64,000 bases of DNA. Origin: Bacteroidota bacterium. GTDB lineage: Bacteria > Bacteroidota > Bacteroidia > Cytophagales > Spirosomataceae. The position numbers were made by a program, and so were the translations under genes. Below, piece after piece: positions 44,755 to 52,888 of this stretch (position 1 is the stretch's first letter; the number at the start of each line of letters is the position of its first letter). The DNA is taken from contig JAIUOF010000001.1 in the NCBI GenBank assembly GCA_020161355.1, forward strand, positions 744,001 to 808,000. The letters are read 5' to 3'. The notes beneath the pieces were generated by a model. It was not told where the DNA came from and ran no database searches. It was given only the letters and a program-made list of their open reading frames with translations.

Positions 44755-45621
44755 ATGCAAACCAAAGAACTTCAGGATATTGCAAGTCAGGTGCGACGCG
44801 ACATAGTACGCATGGTGCACGGTTGCAAATCCGGCCATCCGGGTGGCTCCTTAGGTTGTGCCGACGTGGTAGTGGCACTGTATTTCCAACAAATGAAAAT
44901 CAACAACCGCAAAGGAAAAGGCGGCTTCATTTCATTTAAAATGGACGGCACCGACGAAGACTTATTCTTCCTCTCCAACGGCCATACTTCTCCACTTTTT
45001 TACTCGGTATTGGCAAGAAGAGGTTATTTTGGAGCTGAAGAATTAGGAACATTTCGTAAGCTAAACTCCCGTTTACAAGGTCACCCAACTACTCATGAAG
45101 GACTACCGGGTATCAGAGTTGCCTCAGGTTCACTAGGCCAGGGCTTATCTGTGGCAATTGGTGCGGCATTAGCCAAAAAACTTAACGGTGACGACAAAAA
45201 TGTTTATGTTTTGATGGGCGATGGCGAGCAGCAGGAAGGTCAGGTATGGGAAGCAGCCCAGTTTGCTCCTCATCACAAAGTTGACAACTTAGTGGCTATC
45301 ATTGATTATAATGGTCAGCAAATTGACGGTTCTACAGACCAGGTAATGTCAAACCGTGACCTCAAAGCAAAATATAAAGCTTTCGGTTGGAATGTGATTG
45401 ACATCAAAGAAGGTAACAATATGGAAGCAGTAGTTGCCGGATTAAGAAAGGCAAAAAGATTAACCGGAAAAGGACAACCGGTAATGATCCTGCTTCATAC
45501 GGAAATGGGTGCGGGTGTGGACTTCATGATGGGTAGTCACAAATGGCACGGCGTAGCTCCTAACGATGAGCAATTAGCAGCGGCTTTGGCTCAATTACCT
45601 GAAACTTTGGGAGATTATTGA
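44755..45621 (+). CDS. Transketolase, N-terminal subunit
   Basis: A 288-aa subunit that carries the thiamine-diphosphate pyrophosphate-binding half of transketolase, which moves two-carbon units in the pentose phosphate pathway. The opening VRRDIVRMVHGCKSGHPGGS and the metal/TPP motif VLMGDGEQQEGQVWEAAQFA with DYNGQQIDG are clear. The enzyme is split in two genes, as in many Bacteroidota and archaea. The partner subunit starts 34 bp downstream, and the pair ends at the terminator at 46622. Confidence 0.96.
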   Translation: MQTKELQDIASQVRRDIVRMVHGCKSGHPGGSLGCADVVVALYFQQMKINNRKGKGGFISFKMDGTDEDLFFLSNGHTSPLFYSVLARRGYFGAEELGTFRKLNSRLQGHPTTHEGLPGIRVASGSLGQGLSVAIGAALAKKLNGDDKNVYVLMGDGEQQEGQVWEAAQFAPHHKVDNLVAIIDYNGQQIDGSTDQVMSNRDLKAKYKAFGWNVIDIKEGNNMEAVVAGLRKAKRLTGKGQPVMILLHTEMGAGVDFMMGSHKWHGVAPNDEQLAAALAQLPETLGDY

Positions 45622-45655
45622 TCCCGTATTTTTTATTTCAAATCAGATATTAAAG

Positions 45656-46609
45656 ATGAAAAAATATACATACACAGAATCAAAAGACACCCGCTCAGGT
45701 TTTGGTGATGCCATGACGGAGCTAGGTGAGTCGCATCCCAATGTAGTGGCCCTGTGTGCCGACCTCGTGGGTTCATTAAAAATCGCTCCGTTTATCAAAA
45801 ATCATCCGGAACGGTTTATCCAAACAGGTATTGCCGAAGCCAACATGATGGGCATTGCAGCCGGTTTGACTATCGGTGGCAAAATTCCTTATGCCACTAC
45901 TTTTGCCAACTTCGGATCAGGTCGTGTTTATGACCAAATCCGTCAGTCAATTGCTTATTCTGACAAAAACGTAAAAGTAGCCGTTTCTCATGCGGGACTT
46001 ACCCTTGGCGAAGACGGTGCCACCCACCAAATATTGGAAGACCTTGCCATGATGCGTGCAATGCCTAATATGGTGGTGATCAACCCTTGCGATTACAACC
46101 AAACAAAAGCTGCCACAAAAGCAATCGCTGATTATCATGGTCCGGTATATTTGCGTTTTGGTCGCCCGGTTGTGCCAGTTTTTACAGCTGCCGATCAGAA
46201 ATTTGAAATCGGTAAAGCCTGGATGGTAAACGAAGGGAAAGACGTGACCATAGTGGCTACTGGTCATTTGGTATGGGAAGCCATCAAAGCAGGTGAAATT
46301 TTGGAACAAAAAGGAATTGATGCAGAAATCATCAATATCCATACTATCAAGCCTTTGGATGAGGCTGCAATTTTGAAATCAGTGAAAAAAACCAAATGCG
46401 TGGTGACTTGTGAAGAGCATCAGGCCAATGGCGGACTTGGAGACGCAGTGGCACAGGTACTTACACAGAATTTCCTGGCACCACAGGAATATATCGCTGT
46501 TAATAATTCTTTCGGTGAATCAGGTACCCCTGAAGAGCTCATGGTGAAATATGGCCTGAGTGCCGAAAACATCGTTGCGGCAGTAGAAAAAGTTATTTCC
46601 AGAAAATAA
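45656..46609 (+). CDS. Transketolase, C-terminal subunit
   Basis: A 317-aa subunit with the pyrimidine-binding and C-terminal domains. Features are SGFGDAMTELGESHPNVVAL, ERFIQTGIAEANMMGIAAGL with the conserved Glu that activates the cofactor, AVSHAGLTLGEDGATHQ, and the C-terminal part GHLVWEAIKAGEIL to EEHQANGGLGDAVA. It must pair with the N-terminal subunit encoded just upstream to form the active site. Confidence 0.96.
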   Translation: MKKYTYTESKDTRSGFGDAMTELGESHPNVVALCADLVGSLKIAPFIKNHPERFIQTGIAEANMMGIAAGLTIGGKIPYATTFANFGSGRVYDQIRQSIAYSDKNVKVAVSHAGLTLGEDGATHQILEDLAMMRAMPNMVVINPCDYNQTKAATKAIADYHGPVYLRFGRPVVPVFTAADQKFEIGKAWMVNEGKDVTIVATGHLVWEAIKAGEILEQKGIDAEIINIHTIKPLDEAAILKSVKKTKCVVTCEEHQANGGLGDAVAQVLTQNFLAPQEYIAVNNSFGESGTPEELMVKYGLSAENIVAAVEKVISRK

Positions 46610-46621
46610 TTAAACCTTTTG

Positions 46622-46655
46622 AATCCCGGAGCGTCTAAGCTTCGGGATTTTTTTT
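46622..46655 (+). terminator. Intrinsic terminator after the transketolase genes
   Basis: Stem AATCCCG (46622-46628) with CGGGATT (46643-46649), extended past one mismatch by AGC and GCT, followed by eight or more T residues. It lies 12 bases after the stop and just before the sigma factor start, so it separates the two units. Confidence 0.88.
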
Positions 46656-46663
46656 ACTCCATA

Positions 46664-47209
46664 ATGAAAGACGAAGAAATTGTTGAACTTTTACAGGATC
46701 CATCCAAGCATGAGACGGCTTTTAGGGCTATTCTGAAAAGTTATAAAGAAAAGCTTTACTATCATGTCAGGAAAATCGTGATTGACCATGACGATGCCGA
46801 TGATGTGACACAGGAGGCTTTTATCAAAATCTGGCGAAACCTTGATAAATTCAGGGGAGATTCAAAACTTTATACCTGGCTTTATCGCATTGCCACCAAT
46901 GAGGCACTGACATTTCTTCAGAAAAAACGGAAAGATATGTCTGTTTCGATAGATGACAACGAAATCCTGGTCAATCAGCTCGAAACTTCGAGAAGCGACA
47001 GCTATTACTCAGGTGACGAGATACAAACCAAATTGCAAAAAGCTCTGCTGGAGCTCACCGACAAGCAAAGGGTGGTTTTTAATCTGAAATATTTTGACGA
47101 CCTCAAATATGAAGAAATAGCCGAAATCACTGAGACAAGTGTGGGTGGGCTCAAAGCCACTTATCATTTTGCTGTAAAAAAAATTGAAGAATTTTTGACA
47201 AAAAATTAA
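46664..47209 (+). CDS. ECF-type RNA polymerase sigma factor
   Basis: A 181-aa sigma-70 family factor of the extracytoplasmic-function type. The ATG at 46664 is chosen because an upstream TTG would translate through the terminator hairpin. Region 2 is DADDVTQEAFIKIWRNLDKF and SKLYTWLYRIATNEAL; region 4 is ALLELTDKQRVVFNLKYFDD and YEEIAEITETSVGGLKATY. It is followed 45 bp downstream by a repeat-containing membrane protein that is a candidate anti-sigma factor, then by an LTxxQ/Spy-type periplasmic protein. The layout fits an envelope stress response. Confidence 0.95.
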   Translation: MKDEEIVELLQDPSKHETAFRAILKSYKEKLYYHVRKIVIDHDDADDVTQEAFIKIWRNLDKFRGDSKLYTWLYRIATNEALTFLQKKRKDMSVSIDDNEILVNQLETSRSDSYYSGDEIQTKLQKALLELTDKQRVVFNLKYFDDLKYEEIAEITETSVGGLKATYHFAVKKIEEFLTKN

Positions 47210-47254
47210 ACCTTGGTCAGGAATAATTGTCAAACCTACAAGAATAACAAAAGA

Positions 47255-47917
47255 ATGGATATCGAAACAAAAAAAATAAAATCACCTTTCACTGTTCCCG
47301 AAGGATACTTTTCGGAACTGGAGGACAGGATTTTATCCGAAGTCAGTGTCCGGACTTTAACTGAAGAACTGCCATTTATAGCTCCTGAAGGCTATTTTGA
47401 AAGTTTTGAAGAGAGAATTTTGGGAACCCTAAAAACCGAAGAATTCCCTAAAGAACAGCCATTTAAGGCTTCTGAAGATTATTTTTCAGAAATGGAGAAT
47501 CAGATTCTTGGAAAAATTTCTCTGGAAAAAATCAATAAGAAAGAAGCTTTTCAAATACCTTCTGATGATTATTTTGCAAAAATGGAAGCCGATATTTTGC
47601 AAAAGACTGTTGGCAAAAAACAAAGCCCATTTTTGGAGGTATTTCGTAACAAGAAAATATTTCGTTATGCTGCCAGTGCAATTATTGTCGGTGGTTTAGG
47701 TTTCGGTTTTTATAAATATCAGGAAAAACCTGCCGATCAGTTTGCCCAAATATCATCTGAAGAAATGGTTGCTTATCTGGCCGATCAGCCACTCACCGAT
47801 GCTGACCTCGAATTGATTGTAACCGAAGGGGGAGATTTAAATATTGCAGCAACGCCCGTACCGGAGGCCGTTTCAGAAAAAGAGATATTGAAGTATCTGG
47901 AAGAAAACGACATTTAA
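47255..47917 (+). CDS. Membrane protein with four 29-residue PEGYF repeats; candidate anti-sigma factor
   Basis: A 220-aa protein starting at the ATG at 47255; a TTG 42 bases upstream adds an unrelated tail. The cytoplasmic N-terminal 120 residues hold four tandem repeats of exactly 29 residues, starting near 11, 40, 69 and 98: PFTVPEGYFSELEDRIL, PFIAPEGYFESFEERIL, PFKASEDYFSEMENQIL and AFQIPSDDYFAKMEADIL. One transmembrane helix follows at about 137-154. The acidic C-terminus contains EEMVAYLADQPL and EKEILKYLEENDI. It is in the position of an anti-sigma factor between the ECF sigma gene and an envelope-stress protein. No zinc or anti-sigma domain is recognisable, so the function is inferred from context. 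Confidence 0.75.
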   Translation: MDIETKKIKSPFTVPEGYFSELEDRILSEVSVRTLTEELPFIAPEGYFESFEERILGTLKTEEFPKEQPFKASEDYFSEMENQILGKISLEKINKKEAFQIPSDDYFAKMEADILQKTVGKKQSPFLEVFRNKKIFRYAASAIIVGGLGFGFYKYQEKPADQFAQISSEEMVAYLADQPLTDADLELIVTEGGDLNIAATPVPEAVSEKEILKYLEENDI

Positions 47918-47954
47918 AAATTTACTATAAATCATAGATTTGAATATTATTAGG

Positions 47955-48392
47955 ATGAAAAAGTTGATTTACATATTGTCTTTTTTGCTTATCGGAATGA
48001 GCACCTTTGCCCAGCGGCCTGACGGTCCCAAAGGTGACCGACTAAAAGCTATGAAGATTGGGATGATCACGCAGGAGTTAAAGCTCACGGAAAGTCAGGC
48101 GGAAAAATTCTGGCCAATTTACAATGCGTACTCAGACGATAGAAATGAGATTTTCAGGGACATAAGGCAGCTATCGAGAAACAACCAAAGCCTGAATAAT
48201 AACGAGGCCTTGAAGCGTCAGGATGAAATTCTGGATTTAAGACAGGAGGAAATTAATCTTACAAAAAAATACCGGGACTCGTTTCTAAAAGTTATTAGTC
48301 CGCAACAATACAGCACTTTGATGGAAACCGAAAGGAGATTCAATCAGATGCTGCTTGAAAAACTCAAAGAACGGAATGGCCGACAAAAATAA
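47955..48392 (+). CDS. LTxxQ/Spy-like periplasmic protein
   Basis: A 145-aa exported protein. The ATG at 47955 starts a signal peptide (LIYILSFLLIGMSTFAQ). The mature part is helical and charged: ITQELKLTESQAEKFWPIYN is a clear LTxxQ-type segment, followed by NEIFRDIRQLS, EILDLRQEEINLTKKYRDSF and the second LTxxQ-like turn VISPQQYSTLMETERR. Members such as Spy and CpxP act as periplasmic chaperones or metal/stress sensors. It is the last gene of the sigma factor operon, 37 bp after the repeat protein gene, with a terminator directly after it. Confidence 0.83.
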   Translation: MKKLIYILSFLLIGMSTFAQRPDGPKGDRLKAMKIGMITQELKLTESQAEKFWPIYNAYSDDRNEIFRDIRQLSRNNQSLNNNEALKRQDEILDLRQEEINLTKKYRDSFLKVISPQQYSTLMETERRFNQMLLEKLKERNGRQK

Positions 48393-48397
48393 TTTGA

Positions 48398-48428
48398 AGC
48401 CTGATTCAACCTTGAGTCAGGCTTTTTT
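48398..48428 (+). terminator. Intrinsic terminator of the sigma factor operon
   Basis: Stem AGCCTGA (48398-48404) and TCAGGCT (48417-48423), extendable by TCAA/TTGA, with a six-base T-run, six bases after the stop. Confidence 0.9.
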
Positions 48429-48514
48429 ATGAAGTTGATTTCTGAAAAATAATAAAATAAATTCGGACAACAGGAATTTTAATATTTGGATTTATTTTTA
48501 CAGAAAAAACTCAT

Positions 48515-49714
48515 TTGCCCGGTCAAAAACAAAATTTACTAAATCATATTGATGCTGTCGAAATTGCAAAAAGGCAGGATGTCAATGACTTGAGGGCATT
48601 TGTACTCAAAAATCCACTTAAGTTGAGTCGGGAAATATTACAACTTGTAGCCAATCAAATCACTTTTAACCAGATAATCAGCCATAAAATCCCGGCCTGG
48701 GCAAAATATTCTGAAATTATCGCACCGGAAAAAGTTTCATTGGAACAATCCTCATCGGAGTGGACAGCCAAATACAAGAGTGATTACGTAAGTGGAAAAC
48801 TAGGAGCCGATTTAACCGGAGGCTTGGGTGTAGATGCTTTCTTTTTATCCCAAAAATTTGAAAGGTATATTCACAATGAACCGAATGGTAATTTAAGTGA
48901 AATTGTTGCCTTTAATTTTAAGAAGATGGGAAAGGAAAATATAAGCTTTACACAACTTCCCGCCGAGGAATTTCCTATTACTGATGCGATTGACTTTTTA
49001 TATCTTGATCCCTCCAGAAGAGATCTAAACAACCGCAAGATGGTTGGGATTCAGGATTGTTCGCCGGACTTAAGCACAATGATTGAGGATATGGTTGCCC
49101 CAAACCGGACCATCATGGTAAAATATTCCCCCATGCTTGATATTAAAGCGGGAATAATGTTACTAAAATACGTACATCAAGTCTTAATTTTATCAGAAAA
49201 AAATGAGGTCAAAGAACTGGTATTTATCATCCGAAATTCCAAAATCGAATTTCCGGAAATTAAATGCGTTAACTTGAAATCGAATGGGACTACACAGGAG
49301 TTTTCATTTGATTTTTCGAAAGAAACAAATGCAGCGGTAAGTTATTCAGAACCAAAAGCTTATATTTATGAACCTAATGCAGCGATTATGAAGGCAGGTG
49401 CATTCAAATCAGTTTCAGCGTATTTTGGATTAGAAAAAATAGCTGCAAACAGCCATCTGTATACTTCTGAAAAAATTGTTAATTTGTTTCCCGGTCGAAC
49501 CTTTTTAGTCAGTAAAGTTCTTGCTTATGATAAAAAAAATCTTGTAGCCGAAAATCTTACAGGAAAGGCAAATATCGCAGTGAGAAATTTCCCTTTTAGT
49601 GCCGAAGAAATAAAAAAGCAACTTAAATGGCAGGATGGCGGCGAAAATTATCTGTTTTTTACTGAAAATTCGTTTAAAAAGAAAATTGTAATCTTTTGCA
49701 AAAAAATTCAATGA
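48515..49714 (+). CDS. Class I methyltransferase with C-terminal THUMP-like domain
   Basis: A 399-aa cytoplasmic protein with a TTG start; the first internal ATG would remove the N-terminal domain. The SAM-binding region is seen as GADLTGGLGVDAFFLSQKF, and DFLYLDPSRRDLNNRKMVGI is the catalytic D-P-S-R-R segment of this Bacteroidota family. The C-terminal GKANIAVRNFPFSAEEIKKQ, then GGENYLFFT, is the THUMP-like domain. Such proteins are probably RNA-modifying, but the substrate is not established. The next gene starts 18 bp downstream, so they are likely co-transcribed. Confidence 0.87.
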   Translation: MPGQKQNLLNHIDAVEIAKRQDVNDLRAFVLKNPLKLSREILQLVANQITFNQIISHKIPAWAKYSEIIAPEKVSLEQSSSEWTAKYKSDYVSGKLGADLTGGLGVDAFFLSQKFERYIHNEPNGNLSEIVAFNFKKMGKENISFTQLPAEEFPITDAIDFLYLDPSRRDLNNRKMVGIQDCSPDLSTMIEDMVAPNRTIMVKYSPMLDIKAGIMLLKYVHQVLILSEKNEVKELVFIIRNSKIEFPEIKCVNLKSNGTTQEFSFDFSKETNAAVSYSEPKAYIYEPNAAIMKAGAFKSVSAYFGLEKIAANSHLYTSEKIVNLFPGRTFLVSKVLAYDKKNLVAENLTGKANIAVRNFPFSAEEIKKQLKWQDGGENYLFFTENSFKKKIVIFCKKIQ

Positions 49715-49731
49715 ACATAAATTTTAATCTC

Positions 49732-50586
49732 ATGAAAAAATACTTTTTAAGTCTGGCACTTACCTTTACCTCATTAGTAATTTTTGCTCAAAACCGGGTT
49801 TATTCCGGAAATCATCTTTTTGGTAAAGAAGCCGTAAGCACTTATTTTGTTCTTTCCAATCAGGACGAAAAAGATATTAAGGCCGATTTGGAAACCTTCC
49901 TTAAGCCTTTTGGAAAATTATCAAATCCTTCCAAAAACAGTATAAAGGTCGAAAAAATTAAAAATTCGATGATTTCACAGCAAATGGAAAGCATGGTTGC
50001 TCAAATTGTTTCGACTAAAAAGATAACTAAAGTGGTTTTCTTTTTCCTTGATCAGGAAATGATGCCTTTAAAATCTTTTGAAATCAAACCCAAAGAAGCT
50101 GAGGCTTTTGTAACTAATTTTGATGATTGGGTTCAGAAAAATTTGGAAATTAAAATGGCTGAAGAAAATCTTAAAAATGCAGAAGATGAGCTTGCCAGTG
50201 CACAAAAAGATATCAAAAAGCTGGAAAAAAGCCTTGAAAACAATTTGAAAGAGCAGGAAAAATTAGGTAAAAAATTGGACCAAAGCCCGGAACTGATGGC
50301 CAAAGCACTGTCAGAAAAAGAAGAGCTTGTGGTTAAACTTTATTCTGAAGACTCAACTTACAATGATCTGAAAACTAAAACAGATATGGAAAAAGCATCG
50401 GCAAAAAAAGAAAAAGAAATTTCAAAAATCAAAAAAGATCAGGAAAAGGCCGAAAGTAAGCTTGAGAAAAAAGAAGCCGATTTTGCCAACCTGAAAATTG
50501 AATTGATGGGGGCTAAAAAAATTGAAAGAGCTTTGGAAATTGCCAAAAAAGACGCTTTTGAACTAGTGAGCAGTCTCAAAAAATGA
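49732..50586 (+). CDS. Exported coiled-coil protein, unknown
   Basis: A 284-aa exported protein. The ATG at 49732 gives a clean signal peptide (YFLSLALTFTSLVIFAQ); a TTG 36 bases upstream overlaps the methyltransferase gene. Residues about 20-130 form a compact domain (HLFGKEAVSTYFVLSNQ, SKKITKVVFFF-like strand). Residues about 135-275 are a long Lys/Glu-rich coiled coil (NAEDELASAQKDIKKLEKSL, KKEKEISKIKKDQEKAESKL). It is probably a periplasmic scaffold; no family is recognised. A bidirectional terminator follows the stop. Confidence 0.68.
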   Translation: MKKYFLSLALTFTSLVIFAQNRVYSGNHLFGKEAVSTYFVLSNQDEKDIKADLETFLKPFGKLSNPSKNSIKVEKIKNSMISQQMESMVAQIVSTKKITKVVFFFLDQEMMPLKSFEIKPKEAEAFVTNFDDWVQKNLEIKMAEENLKNAEDELASAQKDIKKLEKSLENNLKEQEKLGKKLDQSPELMAKALSEKEELVVKLYSEDSTYNDLKTKTDMEKASAKKEKEISKIKKDQEKAESKLEKKEADFANLKIELMGAKKIERALEIAKKDAFELVSSLKK

Positions 50587-50604
50587 TTTAAATGCAAAAA
50601 AATG

Positions 50605-50635
50605 GGGCAGCTAAACTAAGCTGCCCATTATTTTT
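50605..50635 (+). terminator. Intrinsic terminator between convergent genes
   Basis: Stem GGGCAGCT (50605-50612) and AGCTGCCC (50619-50626) with a T-rich tail on +, between the coiled-coil gene and the - strand gene ending at 50666. Confidence 0.88.
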
Positions 50636-50665
50636 CGAAAAAACTATTACTCCACTAATTTACCT

Positions 50666-51112
50666 TTAATATCTCCCTCTGTGATAATTACGGTTAAAAT
50701 CTCTCTTTTCCTGAGAAATCATTCGGTTTAACCTGGCCAGATCATGCTCCAGCTCATTGGCTTCGGATCTTGAAATTCTGCCATTTCTCATAAACCGATT
50801 TTCTTTTCGTTCAATTCTTTCATATTCATTCCAAAGTCGATTGGCTTCTCTATGCGTAATGAGTCCTTTAGCAATCCCTTCATTGATCCGCATTTTGGCC
50901 TGGTGTTGAAAAGAATTAATTTTATGATATTTCGAATCGTTTACCACATTCCAGTCTTTGTCATATCCCCAGCTTCCACCATTTCTGTCATACCTTTCCA
51001 CGCGACCGTATTTCTCTCCATAGCTATCTCTGTCATACCCTCTGCCGTACTGAGCCGAAACACTTAATACTACTACGCTCATAATTCCGATTGTTGCTAT
51101 TAACTTTTTCAT
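50666..51112 (-). CDS. Small secreted Arg/Tyr/Gly-rich protein, unknown
   Basis: A 148-aa protein with signal peptide MKKLIATIGIMSVVVLSVSA. The next 35 residues are rich in Gly, Tyr, Arg and Asp (QYGRGYDRDSYGEKYGRVER). The C-terminal half has two related helix-turn units: INEGIAKGLITHREANRLWN, then RFMRNGRISRSEANELEHDL. The pattern G-x-I-(T/S)-x-x-E-A-N-x-L occurs twice, as in small secreted proteins of stress regulons. No function is known. It is monocistronic and convergent with the coiled-coil gene. Confidence 0.65.
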   Translation of the reverse strand: MKKLIATIGIMSVVVLSVSAQYGRGYDRDSYGEKYGRVERYDRNGGSWGYDKDWNVVNDSKYHKINSFQHQAKMRINEGIAKGLITHREANRLWNEYERIERKENRFMRNGRISRSEANELEHDLARLNRMISQEKRDFNRNYHRGRY

Positions 51113-51322
51113 AATCTTAAAATTTATCGGTTTCTTAATTTTTGTATGTTAGAGTACGGAATTAAAAAAAGGTTTATCTCTAAAATTGTTAATGATTGTT
51201 AATGGTAAATTGACCCGGAAAAAGCCATTTAAATTTCTGCTTTTTTCCCCTGCTAACAATGCATTAATTTTCAGATATTTAAACAAAATATTTTCAACTT
51301 TTTTTACATGAAAATCGTTTCC

Positions 51323-51505
51323 CCGTTACCGTTAAATAAATCGTGGTAACGGTGTCCCGAATTTTTTGGAAATTTTAGCAACATTTTTTTAGGATTTTGC
51401 GTTTCTAAATATATCAGAGTTCAGATATCCTGAAAAAGGAAAAATTATAGTGGTTTATTTTAGGGGTTAGATTAAAGCTCTCGGATTTTCCGGGAGCTTT
51501 TCTTG
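51323..51505 (+). ncRNA. Candidate small RNA in a 467-bp gene-free region
   Basis: No gene is seen in 51113-51579. It contains a perfect 8-bp inverted repeat, CCGTTACC (51323-51330) and GGTAACGG (51345-51352). It also contains a strong terminator at 51474-51505 that no visible protein gene needs. A small RNA ending there would explain both. No clear TAnnTTTG promoter was found upstream, so the start is uncertain, and the terminator could instead stop read-through into the next gene. Confidence 0.35.
51474..51505 (+). terminator. Strong intrinsic terminator with no upstream protein gene
   Basis: Twelve-base-pair stem from AAAGCTC (51474-51480) through CGGA, against TCCG and GAGCTTT (51494-51500), with one G-U pair and a three-base loop, followed by TCTT. 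Confidence 0.85.
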
Positions 51506-51545
51506 CTTTAATAGTATCGTTTAATGATTTTAGAAAATAAAACCA

Positions 51546-51553
51546 TAATTTTG
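51546..51553 (+). promoter_or_regulatory. -7 promoter element TAATTTTG
   Basis: It matches TAnnTTTG, 26 bases before the ATG at 51580. TTTA at 51520-51523 may serve as a weak -33 element. Confidence 0.45.
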
Positions 51554-51579
51554 TATTTCCATTTACATTACCCTATAAA

Positions 51580-52827
51580 ATGAAAAAAATCTTAGCCGGC
51601 ATATTACTTATGCTCTCGGTAAGTGTTCCGTTTTTATCTTTTGCACAAAACCAGGATAAAAATCCAACAATCTTTGTTGATTGTCAGCGTACCAAGTGCT
51701 ATTACGATTTTTTGGTTTCTGAGCTCAGCAACTTTCCTTTTACAAGAGAAATGTCTGATGCTGATATAAGAATTATGATTCTCACTGACCAAAACCCAGC
51801 CGGAAGGACATATTATCTTTACATGGAAGGCCAGAAAGGGTATTTTGGCAAAAGCGACACTATCACATTCGATGTTAAAGTCGATGCCACAGACGATATT
51901 CTAAGAAATAGAATTTTGAACGGGATTAGCCATGGATTGATAAGATTTCTGGATCAAAAGCAGGTGGTGGAAATAGCAAAAGTGAATTTTGTAAAATCAA
52001 AATCCAAAAGAGTAGTTCCCGAAAAAGACAAATGGAACAGATGGATTTTTGGAGTGGCGGGTAGTGGAAGATTTGAAGGAGAAAGTAACCGAACCACCGT
52101 GAGATTTGATGGAAATTTCAGAGGAGGACGCACCACTGAGCATTCCAAATTTAGCTTTTTTACTTATTATAACCAAAGAACAAACTCCGTGGTGGTTGAC
52201 TCAGTACTTAATGTGGTAAAAGTCAACGATTATGGTCTCAATTCTCTGTATGTCAAGTCATTTTCTGATCATTGGGCATTGGGTGGCTTCATTAAAGGTT
52301 TCCACAGTGTATATCAAAACATACAGTTTTCAAAGAGCCTTGCTCCTGCACTTGAGTATTCAATTTTTCCAGTTAAAGAGTTTAACAGAAAACAATTCCG
52401 ATGGATATATCAGGCAGGTATGCGGGACATGAATTACATAGAAACTACCGTTTTTGACAAAAACAGAGAGCTTCTCCCTTACCAGCAGTTAACAGGAATT
52501 TTGGGTCTTACACAACCATGGGGAAATTTCCGAACTGAAGTTTCCGGATATCAGTATCTCAATATGCTGGATAAATACAGAATAAGCCTGGAAATCGAAT
52601 TATCATTGAGGATAGCCGAAGGTTTATCGTTGAGTTTTTATGGCAATGGCTCACAAATTAACAACCAGATAACCCTACCCAAAAGCTCTTCAGACGCCTC
52701 GAGTGTGTTGTTGGGAGGAAGGCAGCTGGCAACCAATTTCTCTTATCTTACTTCATTTGGTTTGAGTTACACTTTCGGCTCAATGAACAACAGTATCGTA
52801 AATCCCAGATTTTCGGGAATTAATTAA
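51580..52827 (+). CDS. Exported protein with C-terminal outer-membrane barrel, unknown
   Basis: A 415-aa exported protein with a signal peptide of about 24 residues ending SFAQ. Residues about 28-130 form a small domain (IFVDCQRTKCYYDFLVSELS, ADIRIMILTDQN, GILRFLD-like helix). From about 150 the protein is a series of strands (FGVAGSGRFEGESN, HSKFSFFTYYNQR, WALGGFIKGFHSVY, FRTEVSGYQYL, LSLSFYGNG) ending TSFGLSYTFGS, typical of an outer-membrane barrel. No family name is recognised. It is monocistronic, with its own promoter. Confidence 0.68.
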   Translation: MKKILAGILLMLSVSVPFLSFAQNQDKNPTIFVDCQRTKCYYDFLVSELSNFPFTREMSDADIRIMILTDQNPAGRTYYLYMEGQKGYFGKSDTITFDVKVDATDDILRNRILNGISHGLIRFLDQKQVVEIAKVNFVKSKSKRVVPEKDKWNRWIFGVAGSGRFEGESNRTTVRFDGNFRGGRTTEHSKFSFFTYYNQRTNSVVVDSVLNVVKVNDYGLNSLYVKSFSDHWALGGFIKGFHSVYQNIQFSKSLAPALEYSIFPVKEFNRKQFRWIYQAGMRDMNYIETTVFDKNRELLPYQQLTGILGLTQPWGNFRTEVSGYQYLNMLDKYRISLEIELSLRIAEGLSLSFYGNGSQINNQITLPKSSSDASSVLLGGRQLATNFSYLTSFGLSYTFGSMNNSIVNPRFSGIN

Positions 52828-52888
52828 GCTTAAAAGCATCATATTTTCTTAAAATAGTTTATTGATATAAAAAAATACCCGAAATTGC

